A stretch of DNA of 64,000 nt. Origin: Polyangium sp. 15x6 (GTDB lineage: Bacteria; Myxococcota_A; Polyangia; Polyangiales; Polyangiaceae). Where the stretch lies: contig NZ_JASBQE010000061.1 of NCBI RefSeq assembly GCF_029960785.1, forward strand, positions 1 through 64,000, in the 5' to 3' direction. Below the pieces are notes generated by a model that saw only the letters and a program-made list of their open reading frames with translations, had not been told where the DNA came from and made no database searches. Within the stretch, counting starts at the first letter, position 1, and the number at the start of each line of letters is the position of its first letter. Position numbers and translations under genes: made by a program. Below, piece after piece: positions 35,264 through 44,824 of this stretch.

Positions 35264-37354
35264 TCAGTTCCCTGCGTCGAGGAGCGGCAGCGTGCCGACG
35301 TTCTCGGGGAGAGGGCCGTCGAACACGGTGCTTCCACCGGCGGTGAGCTTCAGCGTTCCGCCGGCCTGGTCTTCGCCGAAGACGACCTCGACGCTCGTTC
35401 CGTCGTCGAAGGCCACGCTTGCGCCAATCGTGCCGGCGCTCGACGTCGGCGTGGAGGTTGCAATCGTGCCCCCCTTCGCGAGCAGCGTCAGGAAACGTGC
35501 ATGTCCGCCCGCGGCCGGGTCGCTGACGTCGAGCCGGTAGCCGCCGCTCATTTCCGCTTCGAGGGATGGCCAGGCGAGCACCTCTGCGCTCGGGAGCGCG
35601 GGGAAGAGCGGCTTTACCTCGAGGGAGCCTTGCGCGCCGCTCACCTCCCACCCCTCGCCGAGGGTTTTTGGCATGATGGGCGCATTGAGCTGCCACACGG
35701 CCTGGGCGCCGTCGTTCGTGTCCACGCGATCCATCACCAGGTAGGCGCCTGGCCCCTTCAAGAAGAGCACCTCGCGATCCACGCGGCCCACGGCCGCTTT
35801 GCCGCCGTAGACGGGCGTGATGTCCGCGCGCAGGTAAAGGAAATGCGGCGTATCGTGCAGGGCCACCAGGTGGGCCGCGCCATTCTGCATCGTGACCGTG
35901 GCGCCGTTCTGCTCGATGCGCACGAGGTTGTGCGCCTCTTCGTTCTGGTAGATGCCCGATTGGGACTGGATGTTCTGATCGTAGGCGAGCCATTCGCCCT
36001 GGTAGATCAAGAGCGAACCCTGGTCGCGGTGCGCGTGGCTCTCCGTGAAGGGGCCGGCGATGAAGGCGCCCCACGAAGCTTTCGTGTCCCAGCCGTTCCG
36101 GAAGTAGACGCTCCCCGTGCCCGGCGCGTGGTAGGTCGGGTGCAGGTCCGAGAGCGGGCGTTTTCCGTGCGCCTGCTTGTAATAGAGGAAGTCGTCGATG
36201 TACATGAACCGCTGATCCATCTGCGGCACCGCGCAATCGTCGAGCCACGTCTGCGCCACGTCCGTGAGCGGATCGTCCGGGCCGAGCAGGTGGGACAGGG
36301 TCAGCACGTACGAGCGGTGATAATCGAAGAGGGCCGCCGTGCTGTCGCGCGCGTGGTCGCCGATCGGCGCGACGCGATCGAGCGTGGGCACGGTGGAATG
36401 GAGGAAGCTCGGCAAGGACGCGCGCGTGTGGCCCGTGAGATCCCAGATCCGCTCGCCGGTGCTCGATTCCCACAGGTCGTAGAGCCGGAAGAGGTTCTTC
36501 ATCGCCACGCCATAACCGGTCCCCTCGCGTGAACCGCCGCCCTGGAGATCACTCGTGAACGTGGGCACGAGCTCGTTCTGGATCTTCGTCACGCGGAACG
36601 TGTCGATCCACGTCTGCGCGCTTTCGTGCTCTCCGAGGGACGTGAGGCCGAGGAGCATCGTCGCGCGCAGGAAGGAGTAATAGTAGTTGTTCGAGGGGTT
36701 CTCGATCGACCAGCCGCTCCACGGATAGGAGACGCCTCCCCAGCTCGCCTCCTCCGGGTGCCACACGTTCCAGACCGCCTGGTTGGCATAAGCGAGCCAG
36801 CGGGTGCGCTGCTCGGGCGTGGTGGCGTCGAAGCACCAATCGTGGACCAGCGCGAGGTCGCCGATGGTCTCGCCGACGTGGAGGTAGCTGTCGAAGGCCA
36901 CCTCGGCGCGCTCGCCGGCGGCGATCAGCGCCTCTTCCGCGGCCACGCGCGCTTCGACGGTGTCGACGGCGTATTTGCAATAATCCGCCTCGCCGGTAAG
37001 AGCGCCGAGGAGCGCGGCGAAGTGCGCCTCGAATGCGTAGACATTGCCGTTTTGCAGGTGGCCGTCCACCATGTCCCGGAAGCGCACGGCGGCCGGTTCG
37101 GCGCTTGCGAGCGCGGAGGAGAGTCGCGTGTGGTTCGCCTCGTTCAGGTAGATCCGCGGGTGTTCCGCGGGGATGACCGGGCCGCCCCCGCCGGCGGCGC
37201 CGCTCCCTCCCGTACCGCCGGAGCCGCCCTCCGCCGTCCCACCGCCGCCGCCCTGCCCGCCGGTGCCCGTGCTCCCGGGCGTGTCCGAGCAGGCCGCCAT
37301 GAACAGAGCCGCGAGTGCCGCGGCAGAGCTGAAAAATAGTCTGGAAGAAATCAT
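35264..37354 (-). CDS. Heparinase II/III-type polysaccharide lyase lipoprotein
   Basis: 696 residues. Signal with lipobox FMAAC, then a ~40-residue Gly/Ser/Thr linker. [14 protein letters not shown] opens an alpha/alpha-toroid domain (about 65-400), followed by a beta-sandwich domain. The junction contains [22 protein letters not shown], the heparinase II/III signature with its His-x-His and Asp. The family cleaves uronic-acid polysaccharides by elimination, suggesting surface degradation of such a polymer. Substrate cannot be named. It follows the W/Y-rich lipoprotein gene after an 87-nt gap containing an inverted repeat. Confidence 0.87.
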   Translation of the reverse strand: MISSRLFFSSAAALAALFMAACSDTPGSTGTGGQGGGGGTAEGGSGGTGGSGAAGGGGPVIPAEHPRIYLNEANHTRLSSALASAEPAAVRFRDMVDGHLQNGNVYAFEAHFAALLGALTGEADYCKYAVDTVEARVAAEEALIAAGERAEVAFDSYLHVGETIGDLALVHDWCFDATTPEQRTRWLAYANQAVWNVWHPEEASWGGVSYPWSGWSIENPSNNYYYSFLRATMLLGLTSLGEHESAQTWIDTFRVTKIQNELVPTFTSDLQGGGSREGTGYGVAMKNLFRLYDLWESSTGERIWDLTGHTRASLPSFLHSTVPTLDRVAPIGDHARDSTAALFDYHRSYVLTLSHLLGPDDPLTDVAQTWLDDCAVPQMDQRFMYIDDFLYYKQAHGKRPLSDLHPTYHAPGTGSVYFRNGWDTKASWGAFIAGPFTESHAHRDQGSLLIYQGEWLAYDQNIQSQSGIYQNEEAHNLVRIEQNGATVTMQNGAAHLVALHDTPHFLYLRADITPVYGGKAAVGRVDREVLFLKGPGAYLVMDRVDTNDGAQAVWQLNAPIMPKTLGEGWEVSGAQGSLEVKPLFPALPSAEVLAWPSLEAEMSGGYRLDVSDPAAGGHARFLTLLAKGGTIATSTPTSSAGTIGASVAFDDGTSVEVVFGEDQAGGTLKLTAGGSTVFDGPLPENVGTLPLLDAGN

Positions 37355-37370
37355 GGCTCATCATGCCCGA

Positions 37371-37417
37371 TACCCCGCGCGGCAGGGGCGAAAATCAACG
37401 CCCTGCCATGCGGGGTA
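37371..37417. promoter_or_regulatory. Long inverted repeat upstream of the polysaccharide lyase gene
   Basis: Two nested pairs: taccccgc (37371-37378) with gcggggta (37410-37417), and ggcaggg (37381-37387) with ccctgcc (37401-37407). It lies between the stop of the upstream gene (37442) and the start of the lyase gene (37354), so it may terminate the former or act as an operator/attenuator for the latter. Confidence 0.55.
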
Positions 37418-37441
37418 CCGTGCCGTGGCCACCGTTTCGCC

Positions 37442-38605
37442 TCAGTGTCGCGATAGGCAAGAAAGGATTGCGCCCCGCGAGAGTTTCACGGCGCTCTCGG
37501 GCGGGCTTTCTTCCGATTTCACGAGGGCCTCGTCGAGCCCCGCGTAACAATCACCGCCCACGCGCTCCGGACCGAAGGACGCCACGTAGGTGATTCCCGC
37601 CTCGAGGATCTCGGCCTCCTGCGCCGGGAGCGCCACGGTCCGATACCCCGAGGTGTCGCTCCAGTACCCTTCGACCCAGACGAGCTCGCCGGGGACCCAC
37701 GCCCCCTCGACCCAGTGCCCCTCGATCCAGATGTCCACCCATTGCCCCGGGGCGCACTCCGTCTCGTAGACGTCGGTGCACTCCTCGTACGTATACGCGG
37801 GATCGCATTGGGTCTCGTAGTACCCCGTGTCCACCCACTCGTCGGTCCACTCGATGCAGTTGCCCTCGTCGTCGTACCAGGAGCAGTAGCTCTCCCAGTA
37901 GCCATCTTCGACATACACGTCGTAGCAGGTCTCCTCGACCGAATACGTGTCGCACTCCGTGCCGACGTATTCGTCGTGGCAGGTGCCTTCCTGCCAGACG
38001 GATTCGTAGTATCCGTCGACCCATAGCTGCTCGTAGTACCCGTCCGTGCGGACCCAGGCTCCCTCGACCCAGGTGCCGCTTTCGACCCAGACGTCTTGAT
38101 ACGCGTGCTCCGATTCGGTGAGCACGAGGTAGAGCGATTCCCAGACGAGCTCCCCGGTGGGCTCCATCCGCGCGTCGGCGAAGCCCATGTCGCGGACGGT
38201 GCGGTTCCAGGCCGCGATGGCCTCGGTGTCGCTCCGGAGCACCCGGTCCGCGGCGTGCCCGAGAATGTCCACCCGGCTCTGCTCGGAGCCTTCGATCGGC
38301 GCCATGACGTCGGCCGAGATCAGCCCGATCGAGAGAAATGTCTCGACTTTGTCCCAGGTCGCTCCGACGGCAACGACCTCGCTCGGCCCGGGTCCCTCGT
38401 CCACGCGACGCGCAAACTCGGCGTCGAGCGTGCGCGCCTGATCGTCGAGCGTGCCCCGGGACATCGTTTCGTCGACCATCCGATCGAACTCGGCGAAGAA
38501 ACCCGCGCTGTGCTCGACGGGCGGGAGCTCACGCTCCCCCGATCCGAAGAAGCAGCCGCCGAGGAAGGGGACCATCAGGAGCGAGAGCGATCGAAGCAAA
38601 CCCAT
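37442..38605 (-). CDS. Trp/Tyr/Asp/Glu-rich repeat lipoprotein
   Basis: 387 residues. The start at 38605 has a GGAG site and gives lipobox FLGGC. Residues ~30-165 are helical. Residues ~170-335 are an extraordinary Trp/Tyr/Asp/Glu/Val/Cys-rich tract made of imperfect short repeats such as VWVESGTWVEGAWV, YYEQLWVDGYYESVW, GYWESYCSWYDDEG and WIEGHWVEGAWVPG. The pattern resembles aromatic beta-strand repeats of the 'YW..GxW' type. No family recognised. Strongly acidic and exported; it may bind metal or carbohydrate, but that is speculation. Confidence 0.85.
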   Translation of the reverse strand: MGLLRSLSLLMVPFLGGCFFGSGERELPPVEHSAGFFAEFDRMVDETMSRGTLDDQARTLDAEFARRVDEGPGPSEVVAVGATWDKVETFLSIGLISADVMAPIEGSEQSRVDILGHAADRVLRSDTEAIAAWNRTVRDMGFADARMEPTGELVWESLYLVLTESEHAYQDVWVESGTWVEGAWVRTDGYYEQLWVDGYYESVWQEGTCHDEYVGTECDTYSVEETCYDVYVEDGYWESYCSWYDDEGNCIEWTDEWVDTGYYETQCDPAYTYEECTDVYETECAPGQWVDIWIEGHWVEGAWVPGELVWVEGYWSDTSGYRTVALPAQEAEILEAGITYVASFGPERVGGDCYAGLDEALVKSEESPPESAVKLSRGAILSCLSRH

Positions 38606-38756
38606 GGTGACTCCTTGCGAAGTATCACGAAGCTTGACGTACGCCGCCGAGGTCTTGCAAGCAGTCTTGCAATCGGCGGCACCCGCCCTCCCAAAAACGC
38701 CCAGACCCGGCGTCGCGCCGTGCAAGCCCGCTCGGGCCCACTATCCTCGCGGCTCC

Positions 38757-41700
38757 GTGAACCGCGAAAGAATCATCATCCTGGGCGGAGGAATGGCCGC
38801 CCTGACCACGGCATTCGAGTTGACCAGCACGCCCGGCTGGGAGGATCATTACGAGGTCACTGTCTATCAGCAGGGGCATCGCCTCGGCGGGAAGGGCGCG
38901 AGTGGCCGGAACCACGAGCGATTCGATCGCATCGAGGAGCATGGCCTCCACCTCTTCTACGGCTTCTACGACAACGCATTTTCCGTGATGCGCCGCTGCT
39001 ACGAGGAGCTCGGGCGCCCCGCGGGCGCGCCGCTCGCGACCCTCGAGGACGCGTTCGAGCCGCACTCGCTCATCGTCTTCGAGGAGCAATTCGAGGGCGT
39101 CTGGCAGCACCAGCCCCTGCTCTTTCCCCGGAACAGCGAGCCTCCGGGCCTCGGCCGGAAGGTCCCCACCCCGGCCGAGCTGATCCCGATCATGCTGCAA
39201 TTCCTCCTCGACCTTTTCGACGCGCAGCCCGCGCTGCGAGGCGGCTCGGAGGCGAGATCGCGGCCGCTCGGCGTCGGGCTCCGTGTCCTCCGTCGCGGGG
39301 TCGCAGGCCTGCTCGCGTCCTTGCGCGAGCTAGTCGCCGCGCCCGCGGAAGACCTCGTCGCCGTGCGCCGCGAGGAAGTCCTCCGCCGGCTGCTCGCCTG
39401 GTCCGCGGCCGTGTTTCGCCGCTGCGAGCGGCTGCTCGCGCGGCAGCCGGAGATCCGGAGCGCCTGGGCGGCCGTGGACATCACGCTGGCGATGGTCCGC
39501 GGGATGATCGCCGACGGCCTGACCGACCACGACGACGTCGATTGGTTGCGCCTCGACCACGAGGATTTCCGGGCGTGGCTGCGGCGGCACGGCGCTTCCG
39601 AGGCCTCCGTGCGGGCGTCGACGGTCTCGGGCGTCTACGCCGGGGCCTACAGCGCCGGACGCGAGATCGGCGCGGGGACGGCGCTGCACTGGACGCTGCG
39701 GATGCTCTATACCTACCGCGGCGCGATTTTTTACAAGATGCAGGCGGGGATGGGCGACGTGATCTTCGCCCCGCTCTACCAGGTCCTCCGCCGGCGCGGC
39801 GTGCGCTTCCGTTTCTTTCATCGCGTCGACAAGCTCCGCCTCTCGGCCGATCGCCGGCGCATTGCGTCGATCGAGATGGGTCGGCAGATCGCGGTGAAGG
39901 GCGGCGCCGATTACGAGCCGCTCTTCGACGTGAAGGGTCTGCCCTGCTGGCCGAGCGAGCCGCTCTACGAGCAGCTCGTCGGGGGCGAGGCCCTGCGCGC
40001 GAGCGGCGAGAGCCTGGAGGACTGGGGCTCGCGGTTTCCCGATCAGGAGCCGCCCCTCGTCCTCGAGGACGGACGCGATTTCGATCGGGTCGTCCTCGGC
40101 GTGGGCCTCGGCGTTTTGCCCGCCCTTTGCGAGGAGCTCGTCGCCGACGCGAACAATCCGCGCTTCGCCGCGATGATCCGGGAGATCACGACCACGCCGA
40201 CCGTGTCGGCGCAGCTCTGGATCCGCGACGATCTCCGCGCGACCGGCTGGCATTTGCCGTCACCGGTCATGATCCCCTATGCCGAGCCCCTCGATACCTG
40301 GGCGGACATGAGCCACCTCCTGCCGCGTGAAAGCTTCCCCGAGCCCGGGGGCCCGCAGAGCATCGCTTACCTCACCGCCGCAATGGACGACGACGAACCG
40401 CCGCCGATCGAGCGTTCCGCCTACGTCGGTCACGCCGCCCGGCAGCTCGAACGCGTGCGTGCACTCACGGCAGCCCACCTCGACGCGTCCGTGGCCCACC
40501 TCTGGCCTGCGATCGTGAAGCCCGACGGCGCGCTCGATCGGAGCCGCCTCCACGCGCCGGCGTCGATCGACGATCCTCTCGCTTTCCAGCACTTCAGCCC
40601 GGTCCAGCACCCCTCCGATCGGTATGTGCTCTCGCCGCGAGGGACCACGCGCCACCGCCTCGCCGCGGACGAGTCCGGCTACGAAAACCTCGTGCTCGCC
40701 GGCGATTGGACCCTCACGCCGATGAACCTCGGCTGCGTCGAGGCGGCGACGATGTCCGGCATTCGCGCGGCCCAGGTGCTCACGGGCCTGCCCATTCCGA
40801 TGCACGACGACTGGCTCCGCGGCCGCCCACGTGCGCCGGCGAGCATCCCCGGGCCGCTTTACATCGAGCGAGGCGTCAACGAGTCGACCTCGCCGCCCTA
40901 CGACGCGCGGTCGAGCGTGATGGTCGCCGCCCTCCTCCGCGCCGATCCGCGCCGCCTGCGTGATCTCTGCGCCCGTCACCTCGGCCTGCACGAGGACCGC
41001 GTCTACATCCCGCTCGGTCCTTCGGTGGTCTTTTACGCGCAGGACAACCGCCTCCTCTCGGCCATAGACGCGCCCGGCGTGGTCGCGGAGCGTGATTTCG
41101 GCTTCCTCGTGCCGGTGGCGATTTGCGAGCGCCGCGGTGGACGCCTCGAACCGATCGCCGTCGGCGCCTATACGCCTTACCTCTGGGTCGATCTCGGGGC
41201 GGCGCTCGTCGGCGGCCGCGAGGTCCTCGGTTTTCCCAAAGGACACGCCGATCTCGGCTTCGATGCCACGGCCACGGGGAGGCTCGCCCTCCACGTCGAC
41301 GCATGGTTACCGCCCGAGGGCGGCGGTGCTTCTACCCCGTGGCGCCATGAACGGATCGTCGAGGCCCGCGACGCCGGCGAGGGGGCCAGCGAGACCTCGC
41401 TCCTCGACGCCCTGCGCGCGAGCCATGACGCGGCCTGGCTCGGGGCCGCGGGCCTCGACGCGCGCGCGCAGGTCAAACTCCTCGGCCTCGCGGCCGAGTG
41501 CTTGCGGACCGGCGCATTCACGATGGTGTTCCTCAAGCAATTCCGCGACGCCGCCCGGCGCGAGATCGCCTGCTACCAGGCGATCGTCGAGGCCCCTTGC
41601 CGTCGCATCGGCGCCCCCCGCGCGAGCGCGAGGCTTCCTCGTCCCATCGAGCTCTCCGTCTCGCGGCGTTCCGGCCTCGCGAGCACGCTCGGGCTCGTCG

Positions 41701-41831
41701 GCGAAGGCAGCGACGAGCGAATGCGTCTGCGAGCTCTCGCCGGCTTTTACATGGAGCTCGACTTCACGATCGGCGTCGGGGAGGTCGTGGCCCCGCGTTC
41801 GTCGCGAGCGAGTCGAGCGCTCATTGCCTGA
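38757..41831 (+). CDS. FAD-dependent oxidoreductase fused to acetoacetate-decarboxylase-like domain
   Basis: 1024 residues from GTG 38757, chosen because the Rossmann loop IIILGGGMAALTTAFEL follows at residues 6-22; the frame is open further upstream but overlaps the divergent gene. Residues ~1-680 form an amine-oxidase/carotenoid-desaturase-like FAD domain, with a C-terminal NLVLAGDWTLTPMNLGCVEAATMSGIRAAQ flavin motif. Residues ~740-1020 resemble acetoacetate decarboxylase: YTPYLWVDLGAALVGGREVLGFPKGHADLG, with Lys828 in the position of the Schiff-base lysine and Gly where the family often has a second lysine. The two activities might act in sequence on one lipid or polyketide-type substrate. 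Confidence 0.88.
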   Translation: MNRERIIILGGGMAALTTAFELTSTPGWEDHYEVTVYQQGHRLGGKGASGRNHERFDRIEEHGLHLFYGFYDNAFSVMRRCYEELGRPAGAPLATLEDAFEPHSLIVFEEQFEGVWQHQPLLFPRNSEPPGLGRKVPTPAELIPIMLQFLLDLFDAQPALRGGSEARSRPLGVGLRVLRRGVAGLLASLRELVAAPAEDLVAVRREEVLRRLLAWSAAVFRRCERLLARQPEIRSAWAAVDITLAMVRGMIADGLTDHDDVDWLRLDHEDFRAWLRRHGASEASVRASTVSGVYAGAYSAGREIGAGTALHWTLRMLYTYRGAIFYKMQAGMGDVIFAPLYQVLRRRGVRFRFFHRVDKLRLSADRRRIASIEMGRQIAVKGGADYEPLFDVKGLPCWPSEPLYEQLVGGEALRASGESLEDWGSRFPDQEPPLVLEDGRDFDRVVLGVGLGVLPALCEELVADANNPRFAAMIREITTTPTVSAQLWIRDDLRATGWHLPSPVMIPYAEPLDTWADMSHLLPRESFPEPGGPQSIAYLTAAMDDDEPPPIERSAYVGHAARQLERVRALTAAHLDASVAHLWPAIVKPDGALDRSRLHAPASIDDPLAFQHFSPVQHPSDRYVLSPRGTTRHRLAADESGYENLVLAGDWTLTPMNLGCVEAATMSGIRAAQVLTGLPIPMHDDWLRGRPRAPASIPGPLYIERGVNESTSPPYDARSSVMVAALLRADPRRLRDLCARHLGLHEDRVYIPLGPSVVFYAQDNRLLSAIDAPGVVAERDFGFLVPVAICERRGGRLEPIAVGAYTPYLWVDLGAALVGGREVLGFPKGHADLGFDATATGRLALHVDAWLPPEGGGASTPWRHERIVEARDAGEGASETSLLDALRASHDAAWLGAAGLDARAQVKLLGLAAECLRTGAFTMVFLKQFRDAARREIACYQAIVEAPCRRIGAPRASARLPRPIELSVSRRSGLASTLGLVGEGSDERMRLRALAGFYMELDFTIGVGEVVAPRSSRASRALIA

Positions 41832-41854
41832 GCATTGGTCTCATGAGGAACCGC

Positions 41855-42130
41855 CGCGCCGGGGTTTCACCCCGGGCCCGACCAGGGGTTGTCCACCCCT
41901 GGACCCGGACCAGCGCCAGCGCTGGACCTTTCATGGAAGAACTGCGCGTCGCGCAGGTCTTCCAACCGGCCGGTGGGACCGCGTTGCCGGTTGAAAAGCC
42001 AGGCCTGTGCGATGAACTGCGCACCGCGCAGTTCATCGTCCCGGGTCCAGCCCCTGGCTGGTCCGGGTCCAGGGGCGGACAGCCCCTGGTGGGGCCTGGG
42101 GCAACGCCCCAGCGCAACGGCTTCGACACG
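41855..42130. repeat. Convergent-junction multi-hairpin element, copy R4
   Basis: Occupies the 328-nt gap between facing stops. Left arm: ccgggg/ccccgg near 41859-41876, ccaggggt/acccctgg (41882-41902), ccagcgc/gcgctgg (41910-41925), ggaagaactgcgc with gcgcaggtcttcc (one mismatch). Right arm: gatgaactgcgc/gcgcagttcatc (42010-42037), ccagcc/ggctgg (42047-42061), ccaggggc/gcccctgg (42069-42090), ctggggc/gccccag (42096-42112). The ccagcc/ggctgg stem is a paired change relative to ccagcg/cgctgg elsewhere. Confidence 0.88.
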
Positions 42131-42159
42131 AGACCCGTGCGCAGCCCCGTGCGCGGGCG

Positions 42160-43446
42160 CTACTTGCCGCTCAGCGTCGCATACAGGATGTTCGTGCACA
42201 TCTCGTCGTTCGTCCCTTCGCCCCACGTCGTGGGGGTCGTGCGCCCCCGCGTGTCGAAGTCACACGAGATACCAAAGGTGCTCCCGGGGGCCACGTCGAT
42301 GGGCGTCTCGTACCACCACAGGTCTTGCCAGTGGAAATTCCACCGGTCGACGTCGGTGAGGCATTCCTCCCCGTCCGCTCGTTTCAGGAAGGTGCGCTGC
42401 GTCCGGCCGATCACGTGCATGTGCGGCATTGCGCCGTAGACGCGGATGCCGCCGGACGCATCGACGCCGCCGTAGGACCCCAGCAGCGAAAGCGACAGGT
42501 CGACGCTGACATTGGCTTGCGCATCCTTGGGGGGCAGCGAGAACTGAAAGCTCCCGACCGGCAGCAAATACGCTCGCGTCAAGGAGGTGTCCTTTTCGAG
42601 CTGGTACGTGACCTTGGAGCGGTCCGTGAAAGGTCCTCCCGTGAGCGGTACGTTGTAATGCACCTGGAGGGCGATCTTGCGGCCCGCGCCGTGGAAGATC
42701 CCCGTGCCCGCGGGCAGGATCGTCGCTCCGCTGCCCGGGACCCAGACACCGTAAAGGACGGAGTTTTGCACGCCGGCGGCGCCGAAGCACCGATACCCAG
42801 GCCCGGGATCCGCGGCGTCCAGGGCCTCCGCGTCGGCGTCGGCCTGGTCGTCGGCCAGGTAAAAGAGCGATACATGGTGCACGACGCGCGCATCCCCGGG
42901 CTGGATGTCGTACCCCGTGATGAACGTGTCCTCGGTGATGCCGGGGTCGACGACGAAGCAACGGTATTCGTCGAGCTCGCCCGGAGGAGGCTCGGGCGTG
43001 TAATCGAGGCCGATGTCGAAGGTCGCGAGCTCGCCCGCGAGCTTCGGGGTATCGAAGGCCGGCGGCGGGGGCGCGTCCTTCGGATCCCCGAGCGGCGCGC
43101 CGGCCTCGGACCAGCGCTGAAAGAGCGCGATCTGCTCGTCGTTCAGCCACCGGGCATTCTTGTAGGTCTGGCACGATCCGTCGTTGTTGACCGGCATCGG
43201 CGGCATCGTACGGGCCTCGGTCGCGGCCGCCATGGCCCCGGCCATGTTCGCCGCGGTCTGGGCGTCGGTCAGGGAGAACGGCGCGATACCGCCGGCCTCG
43301 TGGCAGCTCGCGCACGCCTCGTTCACGAGCGGCGCGATGTCCTTGTAATACGTGGGACCGGTCGAGCCGCCGGGGTTCTCGGCGCCGCCGCAGCCGGCGA
43401 CGCAGCCGAGAGCCAGGAGCAAGGACACGGCGATGGGACGTCTCAT
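42160..43446 (-). CDS. Heme-c plus copper type II monooxygenase-like lipoprotein
   Basis: 428 residues; ATG at 43446 gives lipobox GCVAGC. An N-terminal cytochrome-like module holds CASCH (45-49) and a downstream MPPMP. From ~150 a two-domain fold resembles peptidylglycine/dopamine monooxygenases: DARVVHHVSLF (His190-His191), ALQVHYN and PHMHVIG fit the histidine ligands of the CuH and CuM sites. A secreted copper oxygenase receiving electrons through its own heme is a plausible reading; substrate unknown. Two palindromic sites upstream point to control by the adjacent MarR protein. Confidence 0.85.
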   Translation of the reverse strand: MRRPIAVSLLLALGCVAGCGGAENPGGSTGPTYYKDIAPLVNEACASCHEAGGIAPFSLTDAQTAANMAGAMAAATEARTMPPMPVNNDGSCQTYKNARWLNDEQIALFQRWSEAGAPLGDPKDAPPPPAFDTPKLAGELATFDIGLDYTPEPPPGELDEYRCFVVDPGITEDTFITGYDIQPGDARVVHHVSLFYLADDQADADAEALDAADPGPGYRCFGAAGVQNSVLYGVWVPGSGATILPAGTGIFHGAGRKIALQVHYNVPLTGGPFTDRSKVTYQLEKDTSLTRAYLLPVGSFQFSLPPKDAQANVSVDLSLSLLGSYGGVDASGGIRVYGAMPHMHVIGRTQRTFLKRADGEECLTDVDRWNFHWQDLWWYETPIDVAPGSTFGISCDFDTRGRTTPTTWGEGTNDEMCTNILYATLSGK

Positions 43447-43518
43447 GGTTCCTCCATGCGCAGAGGGCGACAAGCAAAGACGAGCGGCCCGCCCGCTCGC
43501 ACGGAGAGTATCTTTGGA

Positions 43519-43570
43519 GATGTATCTGTCAAGATACATCCGAGGATGGATGTATCTGGCCAGATTCATC
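43519..43570. promoter_or_regulatory. Twin palindromic operators, probable MarR binding sites
   Basis: Site 1 (43519-43540): gatgtatct-gtca-agatacatc, perfect 9-bp half-sites. Site 2 (43549-43570): gatgtatct-ggcc-agattcatc, 8 of 9. Centres are 30 bp apart, close to three helical turns, so both would face the same side of DNA. They lie between the marR-type gene and the copper-oxygenase gene it precedes; site 2 touches the regulator's stop codon. Confidence 0.75.
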
Positions 43571-44076
43571 TATCCACGTCGTGGCGTTTTCTTTTCGGGC
43601 GCCTCGGAGCCATCCTCGCGCTCGCCTGCGCGCAGGACGAGGTCGTGGATCAGCTCCAGCGCCGCGAGCACGCGGGCCTTTTCGCGCGCGGTTGCGTGGG
43701 TGAGGAGGGGCTCGAGCGCCTCTTCGACGTTGCGCGTCATGCGCTGTTCGACGGCTTCCTTGTAATGCACGGTGGCCTCGATGCGCTGCTTGCGCCGGTC
43801 GTCCGCGTCGGGGTAGCGGCGGACGAACCCGTTGCGTTCGAGCTCGGCCAGGACCTGGGAAATGCGGCTTTGCGCGATCGAGAGCTGCGTGACGAGGTCG
43901 CTCGCGGTGAGCCCCGGGCGCTCGATCACGGCGCGCAGCACGAGCCGCTCGGCCACGGCGCGCAGCACGAGGTGCTCGACCGATGGCTCGTCGGGCACCC
44001 CCTCCGGAGCGGCCATCGCGCGCTCGGCAAGCATGGCCAGCCTTCGGCCGACGAGATAGAGGGAGGCAGCATCCAT
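43570..44076 (-). CDS. MarR-family transcriptional regulator
   Basis: 168 residues, usual size. A winged helix-turn-helix spans ~50-115: LRAVIERPGLTASDLVTQLSIAQSRISQVLAELERNGFVRR, with the wing PDADDRRKQRI carrying the typical D-x-R-x-x-R. The C-terminal helices would form the dimer interface. It is encoded immediately upstream of the copper-oxygenase-like gene on the same strand, with two palindromes in the gap, so it probably represses that gene in response to an aromatic or oxidative ligand (family knowledge). Confidence 0.92.
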   Translation of the reverse strand: MDAASLYLVGRRLAMLAERAMAAPEGVPDEPSVEHLVLRAVAERLVLRAVIERPGLTASDLVTQLSIAQSRISQVLAELERNGFVRRYPDADDRRKQRIEATVHYKEAVEQRMTRNVEEALEPLLTHATAREKARVLAALELIHDLVLRAGEREDGSEAPEKKTPRRG

Positions 44077-44173
44077 CCGCCCTTGCTCACGAAGATCACG
44101 CGTGCTGTCAAGACGGAAGCCCCCACCTCCACGCCTCGCCCCGCCGCTTCCCTTACGCTACGTTGTCGCCGCC

Positions 44174-44488
44174 ATGAGCGACGTGCGTCAACGGATCCAG
44201 GAGATCATCGTTCAAAACCGCGTGGTCCTCTTCATGAAGGGGACGAAGAGCTTCCCGCAGTGCGGGTTTTCTCAGCGCGCCGTGCAGATCCTCAAGGAGG
44301 CGGGGGCCGAGTTCGTGGACGTGAACGTCCTGAAGGACCCCGACATCCGCCAGGGCATCAAGGAGTTCTCGAACTGGCCGACGATCCCGCAGGTCTACAT
44401 CGACGGGAAGTTCGTCGGCGGAAGCGACATCCTCCTCGAGATGCAGGCATCGGGCGAGCTCGCGCAGCTCCTCACGCCGAAGAACTGA
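44174..44488 (+). CDS. grxD: Monothiol glutaredoxin (Grx4 family)
   Basis: 104 residues; ATG at 44174 gives the normal family length. The active-site CGFS (30-33) sits in FMKGTKSFPQCGFSQRAV, followed by WPTIPQVYIDGKFVGGSDIL, the cis-Pro and glutathione-binding segment. CGFS glutaredoxins bind and deliver [2Fe-2S] clusters. Divergent from the MarR gene and convergent with the uracil-DNA glycosylase gene across element R5. Confidence 0.97.
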   Translation: MSDVRQRIQEIIVQNRVVLFMKGTKSFPQCGFSQRAVQILKEAGAEFVDVNVLKDPDIRQGIKEFSNWPTIPQVYIDGKFVGGSDILLEMQASGELAQLLTPKN

Positions 44489-44493
44489 CTTCT

Positions 44494-44806
44494 CGAGGCC
44501 GCTGCGCTGGGGCGTTGCCCCAGGCCCCACCAGGGGTTGTCCACCCCTGGACCCGGACCAGCGCAAGCGCTGGACCCGGGGTCGATGAACTGCGCGATGC
44601 GCAGTTCATCGAACAGGCCGAGGCAAGACCAAGGGCGACCCTGCCAGCCAAGACCGCCGCGACGGGCAACGCTGTCCTGGTCTTGCCACCGGCCGGTGGA
44701 AGAACTGCGCATCGCGCAGTTCTTCCATCACGAGTCCAGCGCTTGCGCTGGTTCGGGTCGAGGGGCGAACAGCCCCCGCGGGGTCCGGGGCAGAGCCCCG
44801 GCGCGG
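44494..44806. repeat. Convergent-junction multi-hairpin element, copy R5
   Basis: Fills the 336-nt gap between facing stops. Left arm: ctggggc/gccccag (44507-44523), ccaggggt/acccctgg (44530-44550), ccagcgc/gcgctgg (44558-44573), gatgaactgcgc/gcgcagttcatc (44584-44610). Right arm: ggaagaactgcgc/gcgcagttcttcc (44698-44726), ccagcgc/gcgctgg (44736-44751), ggggc/gcccc, ccggggc/gccccgg (44785-44801). The centre holds a further inverted pair, gcaagacca (44623-) with tggtcttgc (44679-), and resembles R2 closely. Confidence 0.9.
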
Positions 44807-44824
44807 CGACCCCAAGCAAAGACC

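Noticed and set aside
34484-35337. Proline/alanine/histidine heptapeptide-repeat proteins encoded by array B
   Set aside because: Open frames arise on both strands because the unit is a multiple of three; no signal, ribosome site or conserved end supports any one of them.
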